From positions 1 through 50,877 of the forward strand of contig NZ_SEWF01000044.1 in NCBI RefSeq assembly GCF_004168285.1: a DNA stretch of 50,877 nucleotides, in the 5' to 3' direction. Positions within the stretch are counted from its first letter, which is position 1; every line of letters starts with the position of its first letter. Source of the stretch: Emticicia agri (lineage in GTDB: Bacteria > Bacteroidota > Bacteroidia > Cytophagales > Spirosomataceae). The notes under the pieces were generated by a model. It was not told the DNA's origin. It ran no database searches and saw only the letters and a program-made list of their open reading frames with translations. The translations under genes and the position numbers were made by a program. This document shows, one piece after another, positions 1 through 7,405 of this stretch.

Positions 1-919
1 TACGCCATTTCTCTTCAAGAACAAGCAAGTTCTCTTCACCAATAATACTATTGGGAGCTTGATAGACTGACTTTAAATCAACAATAAATTCTTTAATGTA
101 TTTTTCTGGAATAAAGCGTAAAGAACCTCTAATTTGGTGAACAACACACAATTGTATTTGGGTCTTAGGAAACACATTTTCAATAGCTTCCGGAAAACCT
201 TTTAGACCATCCACACAGGAAATAAAAATATCCTCTACACCTCTATTTTTGAAATCCTGAAGTACGCTTAACCAGAATTTTGCCCCTTCACTTTCTGTCA
301 GATAAATACCTAATACTTCTTTCTGACCTCTTAAATTCAATCCAATAACGCTATAAAGCACACGAGTATTAACCTTACCATCGGTTCTTACTTTATAGTA
401 CATCGCATCCAACCAGGCAACTACATAGATGCGTGATAATGGACGTACCTGCCATTCTCTTAACATGGGTAATACCTTGTCAGTAATACTGGTAAGTTCA
501 CTGGCAGACAAGGAATAGCCATATATTTCCTGAAGATGTTTGCCTATTTCTGAATAACTCATACCACGGCTATACATCGAAATAATTTGACCCTCTAATT
601 GCTCTGTTAAAACAACTTGCCGCTTGGATACTATACTTGGTTCAAAACTTACAGAACGGTCTCTTGGGGTTTGCAGTTCAAATTCCCCAACATTACTTTT
701 TACCCTTTTACTTGAAGTACCGTTTCGCCTGTTTGACTTGCCTAATGATCGCTCTTCTAATAAATGAGCTTCCATCTCACCCTGTAAGGATTGCTCTAAA
801 AAATGCTTGAGCATGGGAGCAAAAATGCTATTCTCACCTGTTAAGGGCTTGCCTGAATATAAACCCTTGATGGCTTCTTCTTGAAAAGCCTTAAAATCGA
901 AGTCTTGATTGGTTGCCAT
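1..919 (-). CDS. IS256-family transposase (partial, 3' end off window)
   Basis: An open frame starts at ATG 919 and runs off the left edge after about 306 codons, so the C-terminal quarter or so is missing. It begins MATNQDF and matches the mutator/IS256 DDE transposase family. The N-terminal helical region contains EAHLLEERSLGKSNRRNG. The first catalytic Asp is in WLDAMYYKVR (about residue 171) and the second in SCVDGLKGFPEAI (about 237), followed by the family-typical QLCVVHQIR. The third catalytic residue, Glu, would lie outside the window. The frame is uninterrupted here, unlike the copy at 49 kb, so this copy may be active. Only 72 bases separate the ATG from the IS end. Confidence 0.93.
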   Translation of the reverse strand, partial: MATNQDFDFKAFQEEAIKGLYSGKPLTGENSIFAPMLKHFLEQSLQGEMEAHLLEERSLGKSNRRNGTSSKRVKSNVGEFELQTPRDRSVSFEPSIVSKRQVVLTEQLEGQIISMYSRGMSYSEIGKHLQEIYGYSLSASELTSITDKVLPMLREWQVRPLSRIYVVAWLDAMYYKVRTDGKVNTRVLYSVIGLNLRGQKEVLGIYLTESEGAKFWLSVLQDFKNRGVEDIFISCVDGLKGFPEAIENVFPKTQIQLCVVHQIRGSLRFIPEKYIKEFIVDLKSVYQAPNSIIGEENLLVLEEKWR

Positions 920-991
920 AAAAAAACTTTGTCTATTGTAAAATTAGAAAAATTCTAAGTTTAGTTTTGACACAGTTTAAAAAATAGTCTC
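1..991 (-). mobile_element. IS256-family insertion sequence, 5' part only
   Basis: The outer end of the element lies at 991. Sequence inward from it (GAGACTATTTTTTAAACTG on the minus strand, then TGTCA) is shared with a second copy ending at 49571, and homology stops at that base in both copies. The inner part encodes an IS256-type transposase. The other end of the element is beyond the window, so its full length and target duplication cannot be seen. The end abuts a REP-like palindrome starting at 993. Confidence 0.88.
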
Positions 992-992
992 C

Positions 993-1017
993 TGACTGAA
1001 TGTACATTCAGCCAAAC
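993..1017. repeat. REP-like palindrome, copy 1
   Basis: A hairpin of the form CTGAATGTACATTCAG with flanks TGA and CCAAAC, directly next to the IS256 end at 991. It is nearly identical to 1946-1970 and related to 1711-1738. Copies 1 and 2 bracket the RAYT gene and share a further roughly 35 bp of downstream sequence (ATTA..TG..TTTTTAT..AGAAAA), so they look like direct repeats around the gene. Confidence 0.75.
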
Positions 1018-1094
1018 CATTACTGTCTTTTTATAGAAAATGTTCACCTAAATCAGTATTTCACCTGTTGTAAAATTAGCATTTCAGAAAATAA

Positions 1095-1679
1095 CTACCA
1101 ATAAGTAGTTTTCCGACTACCATCTATAAACCTGGCATCAAAATATTCAATACCAATCAATCCACCTTTATCAACAAAATTACTGGCTGAAGAGTAAAGA
1201 TAATCTTCCGGCTTTGCTACAATACCTGCTCTAACAGGATTTAAGTGAATATAATCTGCTTTCTGAAAGAAAAATTTATCGCTAAAAATTTCTATTGCAT
1301 GATTTTCATGAGTCCAGAATTGTAAAGTTTTCATGTTAGACTTGCTACGTGCGGCAAACTCAAAGCGCTTTAATAGCCAGTCCCTTCGGCTCTCTGGCTC
1401 TGTTTCAATTGCTTTTAAGATTTTGGCTGCCGTAAACTTCTTAATGTCCCTCACTAAATCTGATAGTTTACCCTCTTTTGATGCAGCTATCAAATGAATA
1501 TGATTCGACATAATCACATACGCATACAGCCATAAACCTTTCTCTTTCTGCGAATACCTGAAGCTATCTAAAACAATATCTCTATACACCTGTCTTGTAA
1601 ATATATCCACCCAGTCAACTACCTGAAATGTCATGTAGTGTATAGCTGATTGATTAATAATTTGGTAGCCTTGACTCAT
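1095..1679 (-). CDS. REP-associated tyrosine transposase (RAYT, Y1/IS200-like)
   Basis: A 194-residue protein of the single-tyrosine HUH family that RAYTs belong to. The HUH metal-binding motif is in VIMSNHIHLIAAS (His60 and His62). The catalytic Tyr is Tyr143 in DYIHLNPVRAGIV, a signature of the RAYT group, and the C-terminal LYSSASNF matches the family's usual ending. Such proteins act on single-stranded REP hairpins and normally sit singly in a genome, flanked by the REPs they mobilise. Here palindromes at 993 and 1711 flank the gene. It is full length for the family and has no frameshift. Transcription would run toward the IS256 end. Confidence 0.92.
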   Translation of the reverse strand: MSQGYQIINQSAIHYMTFQVVDWVDIFTRQVYRDIVLDSFRYSQKEKGLWLYAYVIMSNHIHLIAASKEGKLSDLVRDIKKFTAAKILKAIETEPESRRDWLLKRFEFAARSKSNMKTLQFWTHENHAIEIFSDKFFFQKADYIHLNPVRAGIVAKPEDYLYSSASNFVDKGGLIGIEYFDARFIDGSRKTTYW

Positions 1680-1710
1680 ATTTGTATCATGTTACTGTTT
1701 GAAAAAAAAT

Positions 1711-1738
1711 GTTTGGCTGAGTGTATATTCAGCCAAGC
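1711..1738. repeat. REP-like palindrome, copy 2
   Basis: GTTTGGCTGA, then GTGTATA, then TTCAGCCAAGC: a near-perfect hairpin with 9-10 bp arms just upstream of the RAYT start codon. This is the most symmetrical of the three copies. A half-site TTTGGCT recurs at 1774-1780. Confidence 0.75.
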
Positions 1739-1806
1739 TATTAATGCTTTTTTATTTAGAAAAAATTGTAGTGTTTGGCTAAATTTTAATCCGTAACGGA
1801 GTTATT

Positions 1807-1950
1807 AGTCAGTGTGGCAGCCGGGGGCGCCCAGCCGTTCTTAGAACGGCGTTTATGAAATATTGTATTCAGATAAAAGCATTTGGTTTTTGTTAAATAT
1901 AATCATTTGTTTGATGAAATGTCGTTCTAAGAACGACTGACACACTGACT
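1807..1950. repeat. MITE-like element with inverted terminal repeats
   Basis: The left terminus AGTCAGTGTGGCAG matches the right terminus (reverse complement AGTCAGTGTGTCAG). Each continues inward into the palindrome CGTTCTTAGAACG and then a short matching stretch. The element has no coding capacity (144 bp). The left terminus is split by a 14-bp GC-rich insertion at 1821-1834. The right end runs straight into REP copy 3. It is probably mobilised by a transposase located elsewhere, or is a palindromic repeat. Confidence 0.75.
1821..1834 (+). repeat. GC-rich mini-hairpin (copy 1)
   Basis: CCGGGGGCGCCCAG sits exactly where the left terminus of the surrounding element should continue into CCGTTCTTAGAACG, as the right terminus shows. 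CAGCCG is present on both sides of the hairpin core, consistent with a target duplication. The core GGG-GGCG-CCC has a GNCG-type loop. It is 14 of 16 identical to the copy at 47110-47125. Confidence 0.7.
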
Positions 1951-1970
1951 GAATATACATTCAGCCAAAC
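1946..1970. repeat. REP-like palindrome, copy 3
   Basis: CTGAATATACATTCAG with the same TGA and CCAAAC flanks as copy 1, differing at a single base over 25 bp. It overlaps the right end of the element at 1807-1950 by TGACT. Confidence 0.72.
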
Positions 1971-1997
1971 TTAGGAATTTTTGCTTTAATAATAAAT

Positions 1998-2717
1998 CTA
2001 CTTCCGCTTCCACAACATCATCCACTCATAAATCTCATCTTTTTCATACAAATACTGTATGCCATGCCCTTCGTTTTCGAGGCGTGTAAATTTGATATTG
2101 CCCTCGCATGCGTCTAAAGCTTTTACAACCCTTTCTGTTTCGCTGATAGGAATAATGTTATCTGCCGTACCGTGGAAAGTCCAGATTGGTAGTTTTTTTA
2201 GGGTAGGGCATAAACGGTTCATATCATCGTCGTTGACACCTCCGCAAAGCGGAACGATAGCTGCTAATTTATCGGCATGTTCTATTCCTGCAATAAAAGT
2301 ACCATAGCCGCCCAAGCTGATGCCTGTCAGGTACACACGGTCGGCATCTATTCTGTACTTAGTCGTAAGTTCGGCATAAAGCGAATCAAACCAGTTTTCG
2401 GTACTCCAGTATTTGCCACCAGGGCATTGTGGCGAAGCCACAATAAAATTAAACTCTTTGCCTTTATCAATCACATAAGGCAAGCCATATCCCTTTAGCT
2501 TGTTCAGGTCGTTGCCCCGGTGTGAACTTCCATGTAAGTATATAACCAGCGGGTATGGCATAGTTTTTTTGTCATAGTCCTTAGGTAAGGACAGCAAATA
2601 ATTATATCGGGCCTTAGGTTTATCAGTAGTTTGTGCATAAGTACAGCTTAAGCAAAACAATGAAAAAAGCAGACAAACAGGCGTGTGTGGGTTGAAATAC
2701 CGATTCAGAAAGTACAT
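1998..2717 (-). CDS. Secreted alpha/beta-hydrolase (esterase-like)
   Basis: A 239-residue hydrolase of the alpha/beta fold, in the PHB-depolymerase/esterase-like group often annotated as prolyl oligopeptidase family. The N-terminus (about 1-28, ending in TYAQ) looks like a signal peptide, so the enzyme is probably periplasmic. A Cys at 25 makes a lipoprotein possible, though the lipobox is poor. The oxyanion-hole strand VIYLHG (58-63) precedes the nucleophile elbow GISLGGYG, with Ser134. The acid is likely Asp186 in HGTADNIIP and the base His218 in NEGHGI. The substrate cannot be deduced. It diverges from the outer-membrane gene at 3030. Confidence 0.85.
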   Translation of the reverse strand: MYFLNRYFNPHTPVCLLFSLFCLSCTYAQTTDKPKARYNYLLSLPKDYDKKTMPYPLVIYLHGSSHRGNDLNKLKGYGLPYVIDKGKEFNFIVASPQCPGGKYWSTENWFDSLYAELTTKYRIDADRVYLTGISLGGYGTFIAGIEHADKLAAIVPLCGGVNDDDMNRLCPTLKKLPIWTFHGTADNIIPISETERVVKALDACEGNIKFTRLENEGHGIQYLYEKDEIYEWMMLWKRK

Positions 2718-3029
2718 CCAGGTTTTTGATTTAAGTAGTTGATCATAAGTTGATTGCTATTTGAGTGTTGGGTTAAGTCAGCTATAACTTTTGTTTGAAT
2801 AATTCAGAGGCAATTTAAGGCATATTCCCCTTGAGTTTTATCGGTAAGCAAAATATAATTTCAGGCTGTTAAAAAAATAATAGCCAACGAATGCAATAAA
2901 AATGTGTAGATAAACAACCAGTTTGATGTGTTTTATCTACACAACACGTATATTGGTCGTCTGATATTGAGGTATGGCTAAACTTTAATCCACTTTTATG
3001 TTCTAATAGATGTCAACTATTTACTAACA
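2718..3029. other. Divergent intergenic region with a 12-bp inverted repeat
   Basis: No gene is visible. The one structured element is TGTGTAGATAAA at 2903-2914 and its exact reverse complement at 2932-2943, separated by 17 bases. It lies 86 bp before the start codon at 3030 and could be an operator or a leader hairpin. No T-run follows it, so a terminator is less likely. Confidence 0.6.
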
Positions 3030-5873
3030 ATGAAGAAGTATCTATTCAGCGTATCACTCACACTTTTAGTTTCTGCTAAAATTTTTGCTCAAGGAGTAGA
3101 AGTAACAGGAACGGTACAAGAGGCAAAAACCAAAATAGCAGTGGTTGGTGCCAGCGTATTACTCATTAATCAGCAAGACAGCACGCAACGTAAAGGTGTA
3201 CAGGCCGATACCGTAGGGTTCTTTAAATTTGCGGCTGTACAACCCGGCAATTATCTCCTGCGTGTTACTTCTATTGGCTACGACGACCACGAAACTAAAG
3301 TAACCATTGGCACTACTGCCAAAAACCTCGGTACCATTATTATGGGCGAAAATGCCCGTCAACTCAGTGAGGTAGTAGTACGTGAAAAACAGATACGTGT
3401 AGAGCAAAAAGGCGACACGGTTCAGTACAATGCCAGTGCCTATAAAACAAACCCTGATGCTTCTGCCGAAGACCTTGTAAAGAAAATGCCCGGTGTAACC
3501 ATTGAAAACGGTGTTGTGAAAGCACAGGGAGAAGATGTAAAAAAAGTAACTGTTGACGGCCAGGAGTTTTTTGGCGATGATGCCACATTAGCACTAAAAA
3601 ACCTGCCTGCCGAAATTATAGACAAAGTACAGGTTTTTGACCGATTGAGCGAACAAGCCCAGTTTACAGGATTTGACGACGGCAACTCGGTCAAAACTAT
3701 CAACATTACCACTGTGCAGGGTAAAAACAACGGACAGTTTGGGAAAGTATATGCAGGCTATGGCGAAAACGACCGCTATCAGTCGGGTGTAAGCATGAAC
3801 TTCTTTAAAAAAGACCAACGCCTCACTGTAATTGGACTATCGAACAATATCAATCAGCAAAACTTCTCTAATCAGGATATTCTCGGGGTATTAGGGTCAT
3901 CAGGTGGTGGTGGTGGATTTGGTGGTCCTGGCGGCGGCGGAGGTGGAGGTCGTCCCGGTGGTGGCGGTGGTAACTTTGGTGGCGGCGGTGGCCGTCCGGG
4001 TGGTGGCGGAGGTGGTAGCAGTGCCGGAGATTTTCTGGTAGGTCAGCAACCGGGTATCGCACATACCACCTCAATCGGTTTAAATTATAGCGATAACCTG
4101 GGCAAAAAAGTAAAATTGAATACCAGCTATTTTTTCAATTCGGCTAACAATGGAAATGTCAGTACATCGCATCGTGAGTATTTAGGAACTGTGCCACAGA
4201 CGTATGATGCCGTAAGTACATCAGACAACGATAACATGAACCATCGGGTAAATATGCGTCTCGAATACAATATCAACAAAGATAACTCTATCATATTTAC
4301 CCCTCGTATCAGCTGGCAGGACAACAATGCACTTTCAACCTTAGATGCTAAAACTATTCTGAATGGTGCTTTACAGAATACTACACAAACCTCTCGCAAT
4401 TCAAATAATAAAGGATTCAATTTATCAGGCGAATTGCTTTACAGACATCGTTTTGCCAAAGAGGGTCGTACGTTCTCTATTAGTTTACAAGACAATCTGA
4501 GCGACCGTACTGGCTTAATCAATCAGTATTCAACTAACCGTTATTTTTCACCGAACGATACCACTCAGATTATCAATCAGCAGACCAGATCGCTGACAAA
4601 TAGCAACAGAATGTCGGCCAATGTAACTTATACAGAGCCTCTAAGCAAAACATCACAGTTGCAGTTCGACCATAATATCTCTTATACTTTAAGTTCGTCT
4701 GATAGAAGAGTGAATGATTTTGACGAAAAAACAGATAGCTATTCATTGCTGAACCAGTCACTGAGCAGCGTGTTTGATAACGATTACCTGACTAACCGTA
4801 CAGGTGTCAGCTATCGTCTTCGTAACCAACAATCATTCTTTACGGTTGGGGCTTCTTATCAGAATGCGCAATTAGCAAGCGCACAAACCTACCCGTTGGC
4901 TCAGGATGTAAAGTACTCGTTCAATAGTATTTTGCCAAATGCTATGTTCAATTATCGTTTCGAAAACAAAGCTAATTTACGGGTATTCTATCGTACCAAT
5001 ACCAATGCTCCCTCGGTTAATCAATTACAGGACGTAATTGACAACAGCAACCCTACACAACTTTCGACAGGTAATCCTGATTTGAAACAGGATTATACCC
5101 ACAACGTCTCTATACGTTTCGGTTCAACCCAGTCTAAAACAGCGCAGAGCATCAATGTATTTGGTAATTTCAGTTATTCAAACAATGCCATTGTACAATC
5201 GACTTTCATAGCCGACCAGGATTATGAATTAGCTAATGGCATTATCTTGTTCAAAGGTTCACAATTGAACAAACCTGTGAATATGGATGGTATGCTGAGT
5301 CTGCGGTCTTTTGTAAGCTACGGTTTACCCGTAACAAAAATCAAATCAAATGTGAACTTTAATGCAGGGTTCTCTTATGCCAAAAACCCTAACCTTATTA
5401 ATAATGCCAGAAGTTTTACCAATAATTATGGAATTAATGGTGGGGTAGTGGTGAGTAGCAGTGCCAGCGAGAAACTCGATTTTACACTTTCGTTTTCGCC
5501 AAGCTACAATATTGTACGTAATAGCTTACAAACCAATCTGAACAGCAATTTCTTCTCTCAGAACAGTAATTTTAAACTGAACTGGTTATTTGGTAAAGGT
5601 TTCGTGTTTCAGACAGAAGTGGTTAACCAGTCATACTCAGGTCTGGGAGCAGGTTATAACAGAAGCTTTACCCTTTGGAATGCAGGTTTAGGCTACAAAT
5701 TCCTGAAAAAACAAGCGGGTGAATTACGTTTCAATGTATTTGATATCCTGAAACAAAACAACAGCATCAGTCGTAATGTGTCAACAGCCTACGTAGAAGA
5801 CGTGAGAAACATGGTATTAGGCCGTTATTATATGCTGACCTTTACCTACAACCTGCGTAATTTCAGATTATAA
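3030..5873 (+). CDS. Outer-membrane beta-barrel protein with CarboxypepD_reg-like domain
   Basis: A 947-residue protein starting with a signal peptide (MKKYLFSVSLTLLVSAKIFA). Residues about 21-110 form a CarboxypepD_reg-like fold (GTVQEAKTKIAVVGASVLL). A plug-like region follows (about 115-230, including VKKMPGVTIENG and DGQEFFGDD), and then a long barrel to the C-terminus. This is the Bacteroidota TonB-receptor-like layout (outer membrane beta-barrel family) used for import or envelope functions. The ligand is unknown and no SusD partner is adjacent. Residues about 291-331 are an extreme glycine tract with interspersed Pro, Arg and Phe, probably a flexible surface loop. The gene stands alone, divergent from the esterase. 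Confidence 0.88.
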   Translation: MKKYLFSVSLTLLVSAKIFAQGVEVTGTVQEAKTKIAVVGASVLLINQQDSTQRKGVQADTVGFFKFAAVQPGNYLLRVTSIGYDDHETKVTIGTTAKNLGTIIMGENARQLSEVVVREKQIRVEQKGDTVQYNASAYKTNPDASAEDLVKKMPGVTIENGVVKAQGEDVKKVTVDGQEFFGDDATLALKNLPAEIIDKVQVFDRLSEQAQFTGFDDGNSVKTINITTVQGKNNGQFGKVYAGYGENDRYQSGVSMNFFKKDQRLTVIGLSNNINQQNFSNQDILGVLGSSGGGGGFGGPGGGGGGGRPGGGGGNFGGGGGRPGGGGGGSSAGDFLVGQQPGIAHTTSIGLNYSDNLGKKVKLNTSYFFNSANNGNVSTSHREYLGTVPQTYDAVSTSDNDNMNHRVNMRLEYNINKDNSIIFTPRISWQDNNALSTLDAKTILNGALQNTTQTSRNSNNKGFNLSGELLYRHRFAKEGRTFSISLQDNLSDRTGLINQYSTNRYFSPNDTTQIINQQTRSLTNSNRMSANVTYTEPLSKTSQLQFDHNISYTLSSSDRRVNDFDEKTDSYSLLNQSLSSVFDNDYLTNRTGVSYRLRNQQSFFTVGASYQNAQLASAQTYPLAQDVKYSFNSILPNAMFNYRFENKANLRVFYRTNTNAPSVNQLQDVIDNSNPTQLSTGNPDLKQDYTHNVSIRFGSTQSKTAQSINVFGNFSYSNNAIVQSTFIADQDYELANGIILFKGSQLNKPVNMDGMLSLRSFVSYGLPVTKIKSNVNFNAGFSYAKNPNLINNARSFTNNYGINGGVVVSSSASEKLDFTLSFSPSYNIVRNSLQTNLNSNFFSQNSNFKLNWLFGKGFVFQTEVVNQSYSGLGAGYNRSFTLWNAGLGYKFLKKQAGELRFNVFDILKQNNSISRNVSTAYVEDVRNMVLGRYYMLTFTYNLRNFRL

Positions 5874-5964
5874 GATTATTAAGATTGAGGATATATGGCA
5901 ACGAGGTTGTCTCAAAAGTCTTTTGTGCCAAATATTATTTGGAAAAATCCTCACCCCAACCCCT

Positions 5965-5979
5965 TCGCGCGGCGTCCGC
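5965..5979 (-). repeat. GC-rich mini-hairpin (copy 2)
   Basis: TCGCGCGGCGTCCGC separates CCCCT from TCCTGG, where the surrounding repeat would otherwise read through to its GGAGAGGGG partner. On the minus strand it is GCGG-ACG-CCGC followed by GCGA. It matches the 46978 copy at 13 of 15 positions. Confidence 0.62.
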
Positions 5980-6037
5980 TCCTGGAAAAGGAGAGGGGCT
6001 TAAAGTCTCCCTCTCCTGCTGGAGAGGGAGATTTAGA

Positions 6038-6050
6038 GCGGACGTCGCAC
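6038..6050 (+). repeat. GC-rich mini-hairpin (copy 3)
   Basis: GCGGACGTCGCAC lies between TTTAGA and GGGGTGAGG in the right arm of the composite element. It resembles the reverse complement of copy 2 (12 of 15 positions, counting adjoining bases), in a mirrored position. Confidence 0.58.
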
Positions 6051-6158
6051 GGGGTGAGGAGAAAATTCCACCAAATAATATTTCGTACGATTTTCTTTTG
6101 AGACGTCCTCGTTTTTGTTGTCTATTATATCGGAATTAGCTCATCCCTATCTACTCCA

Positions 6159-7139
6159 TTACTCATAAAGCGGCAAAAACTTGGGAGGTATTTCTTTTAG
6201 TGTAGGAGGATTTGCATTGATATTCTGCTTGTTGAGTATCATTTCATAGTATTTCAGATAGTCTCTGGTGGTTTGCTGAATCGTAAAATTATCCGCCACA
6301 TATTCAGAACATTTCTTGTTGCTGAACTGCTCAATATCCTTTATCTGGGCTACCAGTTCAGACTTTCTGTCTGACAGGAAACCTACTTCTTTGGTAACCA
6401 GTTCGGGCAACGAACCATAGGGCGTACCAAAAACCGGACAGCCCATATACAGGCTTTCAATAATAGCAATACCAAAAGGCTCATGCCATAATACCGGAAA
6501 TAACAGCCCTTTAGAAGCATTCAACAATTGATTTTTTTCTTCTCCTCCTGTCATTCCATAGAAACTGATACTCGGATAAAGGGTAAACCGGAATCCCATT
6601 TTAATATTAAGCCTGTTTCCACCCAATACAGCTAATTTATTATGGCTTCTTCTCGCTATTTCAATAGCTCCTTTTACATTCTTTACACGCCAGGCGGCTT
6701 TTGCCAGAAAATGCAGATGCGTTCGCTTCTGCGTAAAAGAGGGCTTGCCGTAGTCTTCTAACTTTAAACCATTATAGACATACGCCTCTGACTGATACCT
6801 TGCCGCATGGTCTTTTGAAACAAATACGGTATTTATATCAAAGGGTTCAAAATCGTTTCTGTTCCCCTGATTCATTACCAGATAAGGCTTTGATAAAGGC
6901 TCTTTGGGTTTCTCGTTCAGATGCAGAATGTCAATGTCTTCAGGAATCTGTTTTTCAATCGGAATATTGGGGTCGTAAGTAATTACCCGGGCAAAATCGC
7001 TTTTAGTGCCTTCAGGCGTAAGAAAAGTGATTTTATGACCCATTTTGGTCAGTTCCTCACCCAACCACCATAAAATACGTTCAATACCACCATATTTAGT
7101 CACAGGCAATGCAGTGTTACTCGAAATAAGAATGTTCAT
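6159..7139 (-). CDS. Glycosyltransferase family 4
   Basis: A 326-residue GT-B glycosyltransferase. The N-terminus MNILISSNTALPVTKYGGIER carries the GG(I)E acceptor-side loop typical of family 4. The donor-binding half ends in the motif HEPFGIAIIESLYMGCPV, the EPFG...E pattern that contacts the nucleotide sugar, followed by YGSLPELV. It is slightly short for the family but both lobes are present. It probably transfers a sugar to a small acceptor or surface glycan in the cytoplasm. Sugar and acceptor are unknown. It is transcribed from a good Bacteroidota-type promoter just upstream and ends near the repeat at 5901-6112. Confidence 0.86.
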   Translation of the reverse strand: MNILISSNTALPVTKYGGIERILWWLGEELTKMGHKITFLTPEGTKSDFARVITYDPNIPIEKQIPEDIDILHLNEKPKEPLSKPYLVMNQGNRNDFEPFDINTVFVSKDHAARYQSEAYVYNGLKLEDYGKPSFTQKRTHLHFLAKAAWRVKNVKGAIEIARRSHNKLAVLGGNRLNIKMGFRFTLYPSISFYGMTGGEEKNQLLNASKGLLFPVLWHEPFGIAIIESLYMGCPVFGTPYGSLPELVTKEVGFLSDRKSELVAQIKDIEQFSNKKCSEYVADNFTIQQTTRDYLKYYEMILNKQNINANPPTLKEIPPKFLPLYE

Positions 7140-7163
7140 TCAATCAAAGTTTTGGATTTTCTG

Positions 7164-7196
7164 CAAAGGTAAGGTTTCTGTAACTAAGTATGCAAA
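7164..7196 (-). promoter_or_regulatory. Bacteroidota-type promoter for the glycosyltransferase
   Basis: On the minus strand the -7 box TACCTTTG is at 7171-7164 and a -33 box TTTG at 7196-7193, with 21 bases between them. The start codon at 7139 follows 24 bases after the -7 box. Both boxes match the TTTG/TAnnTTTG consensus. Confidence 0.6.
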
Positions 7197-7405
7197 AAAA
7201 CAAATCAACTATGTGTGAATAATTGAAAAAGAGGTTCATATGTTTTTACCTTACAATAAAAAGTTTATTGAGATTGTGATACTTCATTTTCACAATTTGT
7301 TTTTTTTTGAGCATATTGCACTTTATTTTGACGGGCATATTTTTGTCCTTGTCTGACAAACAAATCATTTCCGGCAATTGCTGATTGAATCGTACAACGA
7401 AACTC

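Larger units (their letters stand above)
5901..6112. repeat. Composite MITE-like inverted-repeat element (212 bp)
   Basis: The left arm ACGAGGTTGTCTCAAAAG and the right arm (reverse complement ACGAGGACGTCTCAAAAG) both continue into AAATATTATTTGG and then CCTCACCCC toward the centre, giving imperfect arms of about 55-60 bp. The core carries two smaller inverted repeats built on GGAGAGGG. A GC-rich mini-hairpin is lodged in each arm (5965-5979 and 6038-6050). No protein-coding function is apparent, and overlapping short frames in it are spurious. Confidence 0.75.

Noticed and set aside
3900-4023. Possible CRISPR or tandem repeat array
   Set aside because: The periodicity comes from glycine codons in a long gene; there are no unique spacers or fixed repeats.
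5885-6139. Overlapping short open frames of 68-84 codons
   Set aside because: They lie entirely within the inverted-repeat element at 5901-6112 and merely translate the repeat; no homology or ribosome-binding signal.
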